From contig CM066043.1 in NCBI GenBank assembly GCA_033557465.1, positions 74,864,662 to 74,928,661 of the forward strand: 64,000 nucleotides of DNA, in the 5' to 3' direction. The notes beneath the pieces are model-generated. The model worked only from the letters and a program-made list of their open reading frames with translations. It searched no databases and was not told the origin of the DNA. Positions 9,842 to 18,795 of this stretch are shown here, in pieces. Each line of letters opens with the position of its first letter. Positions within the stretch are counted from its first letter, which is position 1. The position numbers and the translations under genes were made by a program. Source of the stretch: Ichthyophis bannanicus (taxonomy: Eukaryota > Chordata > Amphibia > Gymnophiona > Ichthyophiidae).

Positions 9842-9988
9842 CCCCCCCGAGGTACCCCGGTCAGCCCGGAGCGAAATAGTAAGTTTGTATAGGTATTAAG
9901 TCAGGATTCTAAGTAGGCCTCTCGGGAGCTTCAACGCGAAGCGTCTTACCCGCTGGACATCAGGCTCCGCCCCCCCCCACTTAGCCAC

Positions 9989-10006
9989 AGGGATGCATTT
10001 CTTTTT
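9989..10006. repeat. Target-site duplication, right copy (LINE in element A)
   Basis: Identical to 4515-4532; it marks the 5' end of the minus-strand LINE. Confidence 0.9.
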
Positions 10007-11120
10007 ACTGCAGTCGGTCCTTGTCTAGTGCATTCCTTCTAATTTCCAATACTTCATTGGAGCTTACGCTGAACAAAGAGCGCATTATACTCATATTGCC
10101 CTCATAGACGGGCAAATATGGTATTCCCTTATATTGCGTCTTTTTCTCCACACTGAAGTTATAGAAGGATCCAGACTTATGGTCTTAAGACTAAGGATTT
10201 CTCTGCACCCCTTCACGTAGATCTCCATGTTTGGTTATTCAAAGTCTAGAATTTTTAAAGACATCTAGACCTATCCTTCTGACTAGGAATTTTCCACTGG
10301 TTTCCATGTAACCACCTTCATGGTTTTCCCACATGTAACCAGTAAGTGAGTCTCTCTTTATATAAATACACATCGCAATTTGAAAAATTTGTTACTGTCC
10401 ATATCAATGTTGTTCCAGCATACCATAGGGTTTTAAATGGACAACCAATTTCTATAGTAATTAGAAACTACCTTCTTTTACTGTAACCTCTCCGGTTACG
10501 TTACATCTGAAGCTCTCCATGTAAAGTCATTATCCTAAGTGACATCACTTAGGGAAGACATTACTGATCTTCAAGAAATTGGAGTCTACACTGCCTACTA
10601 CAAATGTTTCTCTCATTCATTTGGATAGAGGGGTCTTAAAGACCCATCCTTTTTCTGCACACCAGTATGATTTATCTCCTCTCTTTCCTAGAGCCTTATT
10701 CTGCTCCAAGGACAAAGAGCTTCAAACTTTGGATTACAGAAGCTTTAGCTTCTCATCGAAAGTCCAACTCCATTAAACTCCCCCAATTTTTTTCTTTTGG
10801 GATTAGTTCTAGCCTTTTAGGGTTCTGACCTCTGCCTATATTGCAAAATTTATTTCCTCTACTTCACAGTGAGGTATTTTCTTTGAGGATAATGTACTGG
10901 CTCTTACCACCAGACCCTTATTAGCCTCAATAAATACTTTCGCAATACTTTTGACTAAGGTCCACATTAGAAAATTGGATTTCAATATTTACTAACATTT
11001 ATGATCTACACAAGGACTCCCCTCTAGACGCCTTGTTTAGTCAAGCTGTTCCACAGCACACCCTTTTTAATTCAACTCCTACCCTCCATCCCTTGGATGC
11101 CTGAGGTTCTGGGAAATAGC
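10007..11120 (+). pseudogene. Decayed pol/tyrosine recombinase remnant of element A, right of the LINE
   Basis: This continues the DIRS coding region after the LINE. A short frame near 10630-10770 still resembles the recombinase block that in other copies reads 'VVLRTHP...FFPRPHAS...LDCKRAL'. Near 11010-11050 there is a degenerate equivalent of the 'DSRRDALFGQAVL' end. No catalytic motif can be confirmed, and many stops are present. Confidence 0.6.
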
Positions 11121-11180
11121 ATGGCCCATCTATTAGATTTGCAACATGCTGGGACCTCCTCTAGGCATCTCTAGTTTGGG

Positions 11181-11281
11181 AGTCCCCATATGTGAAGACT
11201 CATTCCTGCTTGTTCCTGGTGATAGCACAATTACTTACCTGTAACAGGTGATCTCTGGGAACAGCAGGAATAAGTCTTCAC
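11181..11281. repeat. Internal complementary region of element A
   Basis: The left half (AGTCCCCATATGTGAAGACT and on) is the complement of the left ITR start. The right half, from about 11227, is the reverse complement of the right end at 11499-11552. The 15-bp palindrome CACCTGTAACAGGTG of family 2 is represented here by the variant ACCTGTAACAGGTGATC. Confidence 0.85.
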
Positions 11282-11302
11282 AACCCATCCACCTCCCCTA
11301 GG

Positions 11303-11331
11303 AGTTGTGTGTGTGTGTCTCTCTCTCTCTC
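11303..11331. repeat. GT/CT microsatellite
   Basis: A short run of GT repeats passes into CT repeats, between the ICR and the right ITR of element A. Copy H has a matching CT-rich run at about 56238-56285. Confidence 0.8.
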
Positions 11332-11360
11332 ATTTGTCTACTTCCCTCCTTCGGTCTCAG

Positions 11361-11552
11361 CTACAAACCCAACTGATGAGAGGGAAGTGAATGGGCGGGA
11401 AGACAGTGCGCATGTGTGTGGGATGCTCCGAAAAGCTTTCTTTTTGGATGCTGGGGAGCGTTCCCGCGCAGGCTCTGTCGGTACCAATGTACCCATATGT
11501 GAAGACTTATCCCTGCTGTTCCCAGAGATCACCTGTTACAGGTAAGTAACAG
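11361..11552. repeat. Right inverted terminal repeat of element A
   Basis: This is the reverse complement of the left ITR, extended about 22 bases further out (ending in CCTGTTACAGGTAAGTAAC). That extension is matched only by the right half of the ICR, which is the expected DIRS asymmetry. Confidence 0.85.
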
Positions 11553-13697
11553 TGATAAATTTACACATGGACAGATGTATACCAGGTGTGCTTGGACCTA
11601 GTTCCTGAGTCTCTTCACTGTTCTGTTTTGGAGGCGCCACCTCTGCATCCCACCCCTCATCGCTGGAGGGTTGCCAAAAAAAAACAAAAACCCAAGCCAA
11701 GGTTACACAGCCGGATAGACTATAGAGTTATTGACCTGACCTGCAAGGCCCCGGTATGACACTTCCTGTGAGTGGCTCAGTTCTAGCACAGTAAGCACAG
11801 AGGAGACAACTCCCCTTTGCATCTGAGGGGCCCAGCTTGCAGAAGGATTTGTGAGACAACTTGCACTACTACTCCTACCACTGATCATTTGCACTGGTAC
11901 TACTATTTCTACATCTGATTGCTTGTGTAGCGCTCAATGACATGCGCAGCGCTGTACAGAAACATGTAAGAGCCTTGTTCTCTTCAGCCTATCCATAACT
12001 GCAAGAGCAGGAAGAACGAAATCCACATTGTGAGCTTCAAGACTGGATCGGTCTGAAACCACACTGCAGGTGGCAGAGTCCAAACCGGGCTCTGACTAAA
12101 TTCATGCTGTGGGTGGCAGAGTCCCCCAGCGGTTCGTGGAGCGACTTAGCAACATGGGCCCACCCTAGTGACCTCGAACAAGTCGCTTAACTCTTTATTC
12201 AATGAGTGGAGGGACTGAAACTTAAAGGGGGGGATCAGCAAGCCAAACTGGCCTCTTCACATCCAAATTCCCACTCCTGCTTCCCTGCAGCCCTTACAAC
12301 AGTGGCTTCCCAGGCATGCCTCATCTAAGCCCCTCCACTGCAGAATAGTGAAAGTTAGGGTAGTGGCAGCACTGTTTATAATGAAAATAAATAAATAAAG
12401 AGCATGCAAAATTCACACCTGGACAGATATAAACCAGGTGTGCTTGGACCTAGTTCAGTGCCGAATGCTCTGCTACTTCAGAAAATCTCCTTCGCTCATG
12501 ACCAGACTCAGTTCCACCAGCTCAGTCACTTGTTCCTCATCATCTCAAAGCAGAAGCATCACTGGTTCCCAATCTCACAGCAAATCTATGAATGAGATGC
12601 ACAAAGATATTGGAGACCCTCCATCCACATTTTTCTGTCAACTTTATAGTTCGCGTGAAGGCACTGCGGGAGCCACTGTTTTCTCATATGTCATCCCCTT
12701 CACAGATGGGCTCAGCAGCCTCATGCAGCCATATTGGTCTGGACTCCCCTTTGCCGTAGTCTCTGATCTCCATTGTATCTCATGCTCTGCCCATTGCATA
12801 TACAAATTTCATTGCACCACTCTTGAGAGGAAATACCTCTGCCCACAGCTTGGTATGTTTGTTTGTTTATTTACATTTGATATACTGCTCAGGCCAAAGC
12901 ATCAGAGCGGTTTACAATACTATATCATTTGAGGAAGAATGAAAAGAACGCCATTTATATAATAGGACAGAATAGAGGACAGAAACAGATAAGACAGATA
13001 AGACAAAGAAAAGAAAATGGAACAGCAGGTACCTTGCCCCTTAGATGTTACATCTACTGAGCTCTAGAAGGCAGCTCTTCAAGTACTGCAGTGAGCGTTT
13101 CCAGGGAAGCTGAGAACCTGAGATCATGTTAGCAGTAAAAAACTGAGATCATGCTAACAATGGGGTTCATGCCTTTTATGCTGTGTGCAAGGCTGGCCCA
13201 TTTTGAGAAATTGCCTCTACCTCATCCCTCTGGACCACACCCCCAGTCCATCCCTGTGTTCCCTTACTGTCCTGCAGCTACAACCATGCAAAAACTACAC
13301 AGGCCTTCAAGGGTACTTCCCTACATTCAGAGTATTCCCTCCCACTCCAGGATATAGTGACTTTTTTTTTTTTTTTAAAAGGAGGAAGAAAATTGAAGCA
13401 TTCCTCCCCTTTGTAACTGAACATACAGGAGTAATGATTTGACCAGCAGCAGCTGCCTCATCAGGTGGTGTCTTCAAAGTGGCAATGAAAAAGGCCAAAC
13501 TCTCCAGAACTCAACTCCATCCATCTCCGTAGATGGACACCATAGTTTTTTGTCCCACACCATAGGATATCTCTACTCCATATCCAACCAGAGACAGCAC
13601 AGAAGAGAGGAAAAGGAACCCTCGTTGACCTGAACAATGGCACTCGCCTACAATTCACCAGCTCACAGATGTGGCTCACAACCAGCCACGGTACATA
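11553..13697. other. Inter-element DNA with SINE/LINE scraps, no gene
   Basis: No coding region is supported. A ~45-base direct repeat (11559-11604 and 12412-12456, around CCAGGTGTGCTTGGACCTAG) is present. A CORE-SINE-like scrap lies at 12162-12206 (plus strand, equivalent of 'GACCT..CAAGTC.CTTAAC'). A SINE 3' tail on the minus strand is at 12853-12938. Small AT-rich stretches, including a T-run at 13360-13376, make up the rest. Confidence 0.6.
12853..12938 (-). repeat. SINE 3'-tail fragment
   Basis: Read on the minus strand it contains TTGTAAACCGCTCTGA and ends in an A/C-rich AAATAAACAAACAAAC tail. This resembles the tail of the SINE at 63646-63885 (TGTAAACTGCTTTGA). Confidence 0.55.
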
Positions 13698-13846
13698 TCT
13701 TCTCCAGGAACAAGCAGGAAGTCAGTCCTCACATATGGGTGACGTCAGCGCTGGGGCGACCTGTTACATGGGGTAGTTTCGGTAAGCTGTACCTTTTCTC
13801 GGGAAAAAGGGCTTTTTACCCGAGCCCTTCTTTTTAGAAGGGGCAG

Positions 13847-14218
13847 ATGTCTTCTTCTCAAGTCTTGTCCGGGTCAGGTACTCAGAATCGATCTCGGCAG
13901 CCTTCTCAGTCATGGGCTTGCCAAAGAGGTTTTAACCCCGGCAAGGGACATCGACCTACTTGTCCTGCACCCATGCCTCCAGGTCCGGCGACTGTAGCCA
14001 TGCCTGGCGTCGCGCACCGATGCCGGCCGCAGCTACCCGGGCCGAAGCCTCGAAGCAGTCATAGGCTGCTCGAGTCAAACTTCGAGCACTCTCGGAGGCT
14101 GTACTCTGTAACCTATTCGAGGTTTAGGCAACGCCTACCCTCTGACCCTTTGGTGTCAGGCTACCGAAGTGTTACATTCTTGGTTGAACTCCTATCATGG
14201 CTGCTGTGGCTCTTCTAG
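13847..14218 (+). pseudogene. Chimeric frame in derivative B
   Basis: This 123-codon frame begins in the leader/gag-like segment and runs through the deletion joint into sequence equivalent to the post-YR region. It has no recognisable domain beyond a Pro/Arg-rich composition. It is probably a chance frame created by the internal deletion rather than a gene. Confidence 0.4.
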
Positions 14219-14266
14219 AGGGAGCCTATTTTTCAGTTATGGGTTCTCGGTAGTCTATAGCTAGGG

Positions 14267-14368
14267 AGTCCCATATGTGAAGACTGACTTCCTGCTTGTT
14301 CCTGGAGAAAGCGTAGTTACTCACCTGTAACAGGTGTTCTCCAGGGACAGCAGGAATCCGTTCTCACA
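14267..14368. repeat. Internal complementary region of derivative B
   Basis: AGTCCCATATGTGAAGACTG begins the complement of the left end at 13698. After about 14308 the sequence is the complement of a family-2 right end, with the palindrome CACCTGTAACAGGTG. Confidence 0.75.
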
Positions 14369-14576
14369 ACCCTCCCTCCTCCCCTGGAGTTGCAGTCCTA
14401 TCATTAATTTTTGTTCTTTTGCTGTCTTTTTAGCTATGTCATTTGACTGAGCAAGATGGCACCCTTGGGCGGGAAGGGGACCACGCATGCGCGATGCAGT
14501 CCCAAAGGCTTTCTTCAAAAGCTGGGGATTTGCTCTGCATGAGGGCTCTGTCAGCGCTTATGTCACCCATATGTGA

Positions 14577-15109
14577 TACTACGCAATACCCATGTCCCTC
14601 TGAGGGGGTCACCTTCAGCAACCACCCTCCCGGATACTTTCAAGGTACTGGCATGAACCCACTGCAGCATGATTCCCCTGGTTCCCCTATTAATCCAAAC
14701 ACTTTGACCCTTGCACCCTCGGTTTAGGATTCACCCATCTGTGTGACGATTATAATCCTGCTTGTCCATGGAGAAGGTAAGGTTGCTTACCTGTAACAAT
14801 ATTTTCTCCATGGACAGTGGGATAAATCAGTCACATAATCTCTCCCTCCTCCCCTTTGGTTGAAGCCTTTTTAGTTCTCAATGGAAGCACTCTGTACTTC
14901 TCAGCAGATGTTGCCTAGGCTCTTGGAGGGACTGAAGGGGAGGAGCAACACTCGCAGGAGGGTTTCACTCGCGCATGCTCAGAAGAGCATGTAGTCTGGG
15001 AGAGCAAGTCCGACCTAATGCTGTCAAGGGTGACGGCACCCATTTGTGTGGCTGATTTATCCTGCTGTCCATGGAGAACCATCGTTAAAGATAAGAAACC
15101 TTACTTTCT
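14577..15109 (+). mobile_element. 3'-terminal fragment of a third DIRS family (C)
   Basis: Only the post-YR region, ICR (about 14738-14837) and right end (about 15040-15109) remain. The ICR's CTTACCTGTAACAATATTTT and CTCCATGGACAGTGGGATAA segments are inverted in the right end (GGCTGATTTATCC, CCATGGAGAA, AACCTTACTTTCTCC). The terminal sequence differs from families 1, 2 and 4. The joint with B at 14576/14577 is abrupt. Confidence 0.65.
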
Positions 15110-15123
15110 CCAGACCCACCACC

Positions 15124-15151
15124 ATGAATTTCCTGATTGTTGCCCTCTTAG
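15124..15151 (+). other. Possible first coding exon of a secreted protein (trypsinogen-like), weak
   Basis: An ATG in a good initiation context (CCCACCACCATGA) is followed by nine hydrophobic codons (MNFLIVALL) and a split codon. A GTAAAC splice-donor-like sequence follows at 15152. A very short signal-peptide exon ending in a phase-1 intron is the usual exon-1 form of trypsinogen genes. No matching second exon was recognised in the following 1.2 kb. The upstream side is DIRS fragment C, so promoter and 5' UTR would be displaced or donated by it. It could equally be chance. Confidence 0.22.
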
Positions 15152-16329
15152 GTAAACAGCCCCTGTTTGGTGTTGACAGAAGCCCAGTAGTGTTAGTTCA
15201 CATCATCAGGGGAAATGGGAGGGATTAACCACATGGGTTCAAGGTGAAATCAAACTCTTCAATTGCGGTGGAATTCCCTGCCGTGGTCATTATATTTGGA
15301 TGTGATGAAACTACCAACAGGTGAGCATCCATCAGTCCCCATACTTGGGTGGTATTTAGGGTTCCTCTTCCCCATAGTACCAGTAAACATTTACACAGAG
15401 CTCTCTAGGCATGTATCTTAACTTGGTACCATCTTGACACCCCCCCCCTTTTTTTTTTCAATAAAATTTAATAAAAAGTCATTTTAAGTCCTCTGTGGAT
15501 GAAAGCCTTGCTCATAGTAATGTCTATTCTGGGGAGAGATACTGATGGGCTAGTTTTGTGTAGTGTATATTAATTGTGCCTGACAGTGTTTAATACAGTG
15601 ATTTATCTGATTACTGATAATTGTGTTGCAAGAATTGTTCTTCATCATAGGCAGCTCAAATGTTGGCTTGTGGAGGAGGAAGCCGGTCTGCTTTGTCAGT
15701 TTACAATCAGCTCTGGCTTAGCATTCTAACATGACAGACCCTCACTGGAGTGGTTGAGGGGGATGGTCTGGACAACAGCAGTGAAGAGTGGCTTCTGCTG
15801 CATGAAAGCTCACATCTGTGGACTTTTTTATTCTATGGTATTGAATTTATTGAATTCTCTTATGCAGTAGTTCTGAGCGCTCAAGTGATGGATGGTACTA
15901 CTGATATGAAATTTCATAGATAAAGTAGTGTGATAGTCCATTTTAATGGTAAATAAAAAAGGAAAATGAGGTGATAGTCCAATAAAAAGGTACAGCCTTA
16001 TTTTCCGTTTTTATTTAACTACCATGAAATGTCAAAGCTATTTAGACTTGACTTGAAGTTCATTGGCTGTTATAGCAGCAGTACCATTTCAAACCATAGC
16101 AAAAGGGTGTGAACATGTTTCCCTTTTACGCACTAACCTTTTAAAAAAATGTCAAGTTTTTCTTTCGTGTGGCAGATTTTCTGAGGGTCTGAGGCTTCCT
16201 TTTTCTTTGTGTTATGGCTCATTCTCTCATCCTTGCTCTTCTGGTAAACATTGTGATGAGTTAGAAAACCATGAGAATTATATTGGCATCAGTATTGTTA
16301 TTAGTGTCTCAAAATTCTTAAAGTTGTTG
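15152..16329. other. Unassigned DNA between elements C and D
   Basis: No gene is recognised. The stretch includes a C/T homopolymer run (15440-15460) followed by an AATAAA-rich patch. A short duplicated phrase around GATAGTCCA (near 15931 and 15973) is also present. Confidence 0.5.
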
Positions 16330-16492
16330 TTCCTTATCGTCACTCCAGTCCAGTCCCTTTACTTCTGGGTTACGCAACCCTTCCAGCAGCTTGGAGGCTG
16401 AGCCCAACCTTTTTGGGGATGGAGCGGTATAAATACCACTGGGACCACCCACCAACTCCAGTATTCTCAGCCTCCAAGCAGCTGGAGGGTTC
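16330..16492 (+). repeat. Left ITR of D with flanking stem-forming repeats
   Basis: The ITR (TTCCTTATCGTCACTCCAGT at the start) is inverted at 24348-24468. In addition 16376-16402 and 16466-16491 are inverted copies of each other (CAGCAGCTTGGAGGCTGAG against its complement) and bracket the TATA box. Element E keeps the same stem at 28337-28360 and 28429-28452. Confidence 0.8.
16428..16435 (+). promoter_or_regulatory. TATA box in the left ITR of D
   Basis: TATAAATA within the near-palindrome GGTATAAATACC; it lies inside the ITR and so is mirrored in the right ITR (24377-24388). It is a plausible core promoter for the element's transcript; activity is inferred. Confidence 0.55.
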
Positions 16493-17343
16493 CGTAAGCC
16501 TAGGGCTTACTGGAGTTCTCCCTTTATTTAGACTATTTACTTAGATTTACTTAGAAGTTCTCTGTAATTTCTCCTTGTATTTCCTTTGCTTCTTTAATTT
16601 CAGTGTTCCTTTTTATTCTCAGGCCTGCCCCTTTAATTCCCTGCCTGCTCGCTCCCTTCCCCCCCCCCTCCCCGGGTCAGCAAGGACATCGGAGGTGGTT
16701 TTCTCCTGCAGGCTGCAGCAAAGAGCCCTGCCTGGCACGAATCCCTTGGCGGCGATCCCGGCTGGCTTCTGCCGTACCTCACCTGAGCTGGTTCTGCCTC
16801 GCGCCGAAGCCCTCCTGGTGGCTGAGCGCTTGAGGCAACGCCGCAGGCCCATTCCCGCCGCCGGACCCGTCCCGGAGCAGGAGGACATGGAGGCGAGTTC
16901 CGGGTCTCCCGTTTGACCGCGGGGCGTCTTTCAGCAGCGAGCTTCGTTTGGAGAGCGGTTCCCAACTCAGGACTGCGTTCCGGATTGTGATCCACCGGCA
17001 CGGAGAGCGGTCTTGCGGTCCCCCGTCCAGGCTCCACGTGGCGAGGCCTACCACGTGTAGAGCCGGCGGGTGCGGATTGATGAGTCGGGCCTATCCAGCG
17101 ACAGAAACATAATCGCAAGTACTCTGCCTTTCTGCAGTTTGTTGTTTATTAGCGATTGTATTTTACTTTGTTTTCAGCGATTTCGTTTACAGTTACCTTT
17201 ATTTTATTTTAATTCAACTTTGATTTCCATTTAACTGGTTTAAGCTGCCTTTAGCTACAAACTAAGGGGCTCTTAGTTTTTTCCTCCGGGGGAAATTTAG
17301 CCTTTGCTTGGGAGCTCACTGTGGGAAGCCCCAGCACAAAGTC

Positions 17344-18791
17344 ATGGCCTCCAAACCCCGCTGCCCTTCCTGTGGAACTCGCAGGGGCACCTCAGCAGAG
17401 GCAGGAATCTGCAGGAGCTGTGCCGCAGTTGCCGCCTCAGTGGAGCAGGAAATCAACTTGACCATGACACAGCCTTCCCAGGAGTCAGGAGACCCCCTAG
17501 AAGGGGAAGGGGGATCCCAGTTTCCCCTCTCTACACCCTCGGATCTGCCTCCGCCTCCTCTTCCATCTTTTCCCCCCCCCTCTAGTGCAGGGGGGGCCGG
17601 AGAGTTTTCCTCCCCTGACTTCATCCTCTTACTGCACAAGGCCTACTGCCTGCGTAAACAGGGCTTAGGGTCAGAAGAGGTTGCTCCACCAGCTGACGAC
17701 AAAGCAGCTAGATCCCTCGGGGCAACCATTCCGGATTCCGATATCCCTCCTAAGCGCCCACGGCTTGGTTGGGAGGAACCTCTAGCGTCCCTATCTCAGG
17801 GTACCCCGGAGGAGGATGGCTCTATTAAGGACCTGGACGAGGAAGAGGAGGAGCTTGAAGAGGGGGAGATCCCGGAAGAATATCAATCACGGATAGTTAG
17901 AGTTTTTCGTCGGGAGGAGCTCCCGGCCTTAATGAGTCCCTGAAGGTTCTCAATGTGGCATCAGACTTGCCAGCTCAGGAAGAGGTGTTAGAGGACCCCT
18001 TAATCCAGGCCATTAGGAGATCCCAGAAGGTTTTCCCGGTCCACAGAGTCGTGCGCCAGATGATTCAGGAAGAGTGGGACCAACCAGAATCAAGCTTAAG
18101 GGGAGTCCGAGCCATGAGTCGCCTCTACCCTCTCCCAGAGACAGATAAAGAGCTGCTAAAATCTCCCAGGGTGGATGCAGCAGTATCAGCGGTTACTAAG
18201 AAGACGACTATCCCAGTCGAGGGCAGCTCGGCCTTAAAAGATGCACAAGACAGGAAGTTGGATACGCTCCTGAAACAAGCCTTTGATGTAAGCGCTCTCG
18301 CCTTGCAGGCCTCCGTGTCAGGAGCTTGGGTGGCTCGGGCCTGTTTAAGGTGGGCCCAACAGCTCCAGGCAGAGGGCTCAACGGGCGAAATACAGGCCAA
18401 CTCGGCTAGGGTGGAATCCGGAGCAGCCTACTTGGCGGACAGTCAGTATGACCTCATCAGAAGCCTAGCCAAGAACATGGTCTCGGTGGTGGCGGCTAGG
18501 CGTTATCTGTGGCTACGGAATTGGGCAGCAGATCCTTCCTCGAAGGCACGTCTGAGTCGACTCCCTTTTAAGGGGAAACTGTTATTTGGGGAGGATTTAG
18601 AGAAGTTAAAGACTTGGGTGAGTCTAAGGGAGGCAGGCTCCCGGAAGATAAAACAAGGGCGCCCCCTAGCTCCAGTGCGTACCCAGCCGAGGGACTCGCG
18701 GAGGTTTCGCCCAGCCAGGTCAAGCTCCTTCCCCAGGGGCCGTTTTCCCTCGAAGGGTCAAGGTTTCAGAGGGTTTCGAGGAGTAGGTTGA
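17344..18791 (+). pseudogene. DIRS gag-like ORF1 of D, one frame change
   Basis: The ATG at 17344 starts MASKPRCPSCGTRRG with CPSC and CRSC zinc-binding-type pairs in the first 30 residues. An acidic linker (DEEEEELEEGEIPEE) follows, and that frame ends at 17943. The conserved C-terminal half continues in the -1 frame from about 17930 (ESLKVLNVASDLPAQEEVLE...) to 18791. It contains VHRVVRQMIQEEW, RVDAAVSAVTKK, DRKLDTLLKQAFD and a basic Arg/Gly-rich tail (FPRGRFPSKGQGFRGFRG). Element E also changes frame at exactly this place. A single-base loss is the simplest explanation, but a programmed frameshift is possible. The likely role is particle structural protein. Confidence 0.75.
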
Positions 18792-18795
18792 GGTT

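Larger units (their letters stand above)
4533..9988 (-). mobile_element. Full-length L1/Tx1-group LINE with both ORFs open
   Basis: On the minus strand the order is a short C/G-rich 5' end (9842-9988), ORF1 (9841-8993), a 430-base intergenic stretch, ORF2 (8562-4771), a 3' UTR with an AATAAA signal, and a poly(A) tail seen as poly-T at about 4527-4540. An identical 18-bp target duplication flanks it. On the minus strand the insertion point reads AGT then AAAAAG, consistent with L1-type endonuclease cleavage. The intact ORFs and identical duplication indicate a recent insertion into an already resident DIRS copy. Confidence 0.93.
1228..11552 (+). mobile_element. DIRS-type retrotransposon A (family 1), interrupted by an L1-group LINE
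   Basis: The element has a left ITR (1228-1398), a gag ORF, pol/YR remnants, an ICR (11181-11281) and a right ITR (11361-11552) that is the inverted copy of the left. A minus-strand LINE at 4533-9988 splits the pol region. Without the LINE the element is about 4.9 kb, shorter than copy H, because pol and YR carry deletions as well as substitutions. No flanking target duplication is apparent, as is usual for DIRS elements. Confidence 0.88.
13698..14576 (+). mobile_element. Internally deleted DIRS derivative B (family 2)
   Basis: The left end (CTTCTCCAGGAACAAGCAGG, with TGACGTCA at 13740-13747) is followed by a short gag-leader-like segment. This joins directly to the last bases of a YR gene (GAGGTTTAGGCAACGCC, compare element 0 near 549-565). 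Then come an ICR (14267-14368) and a right ITR cut at about 14576. The whole is under 0.9 kb and encodes none of the enzymes, so it is a non-autonomous remnant. Confidence 0.8.

Noticed and set aside
12438..12932. 164-codon open frame
   Set aside because: No recognisable domain, low-information composition, and its end runs into a SINE tail.
16575..17118. Several overlapping frames on both strands in the leader of D
   Set aside because: GC-rich leader of the DIRS transcript; frames overlap in all phases and share nothing with E's leader at protein level.
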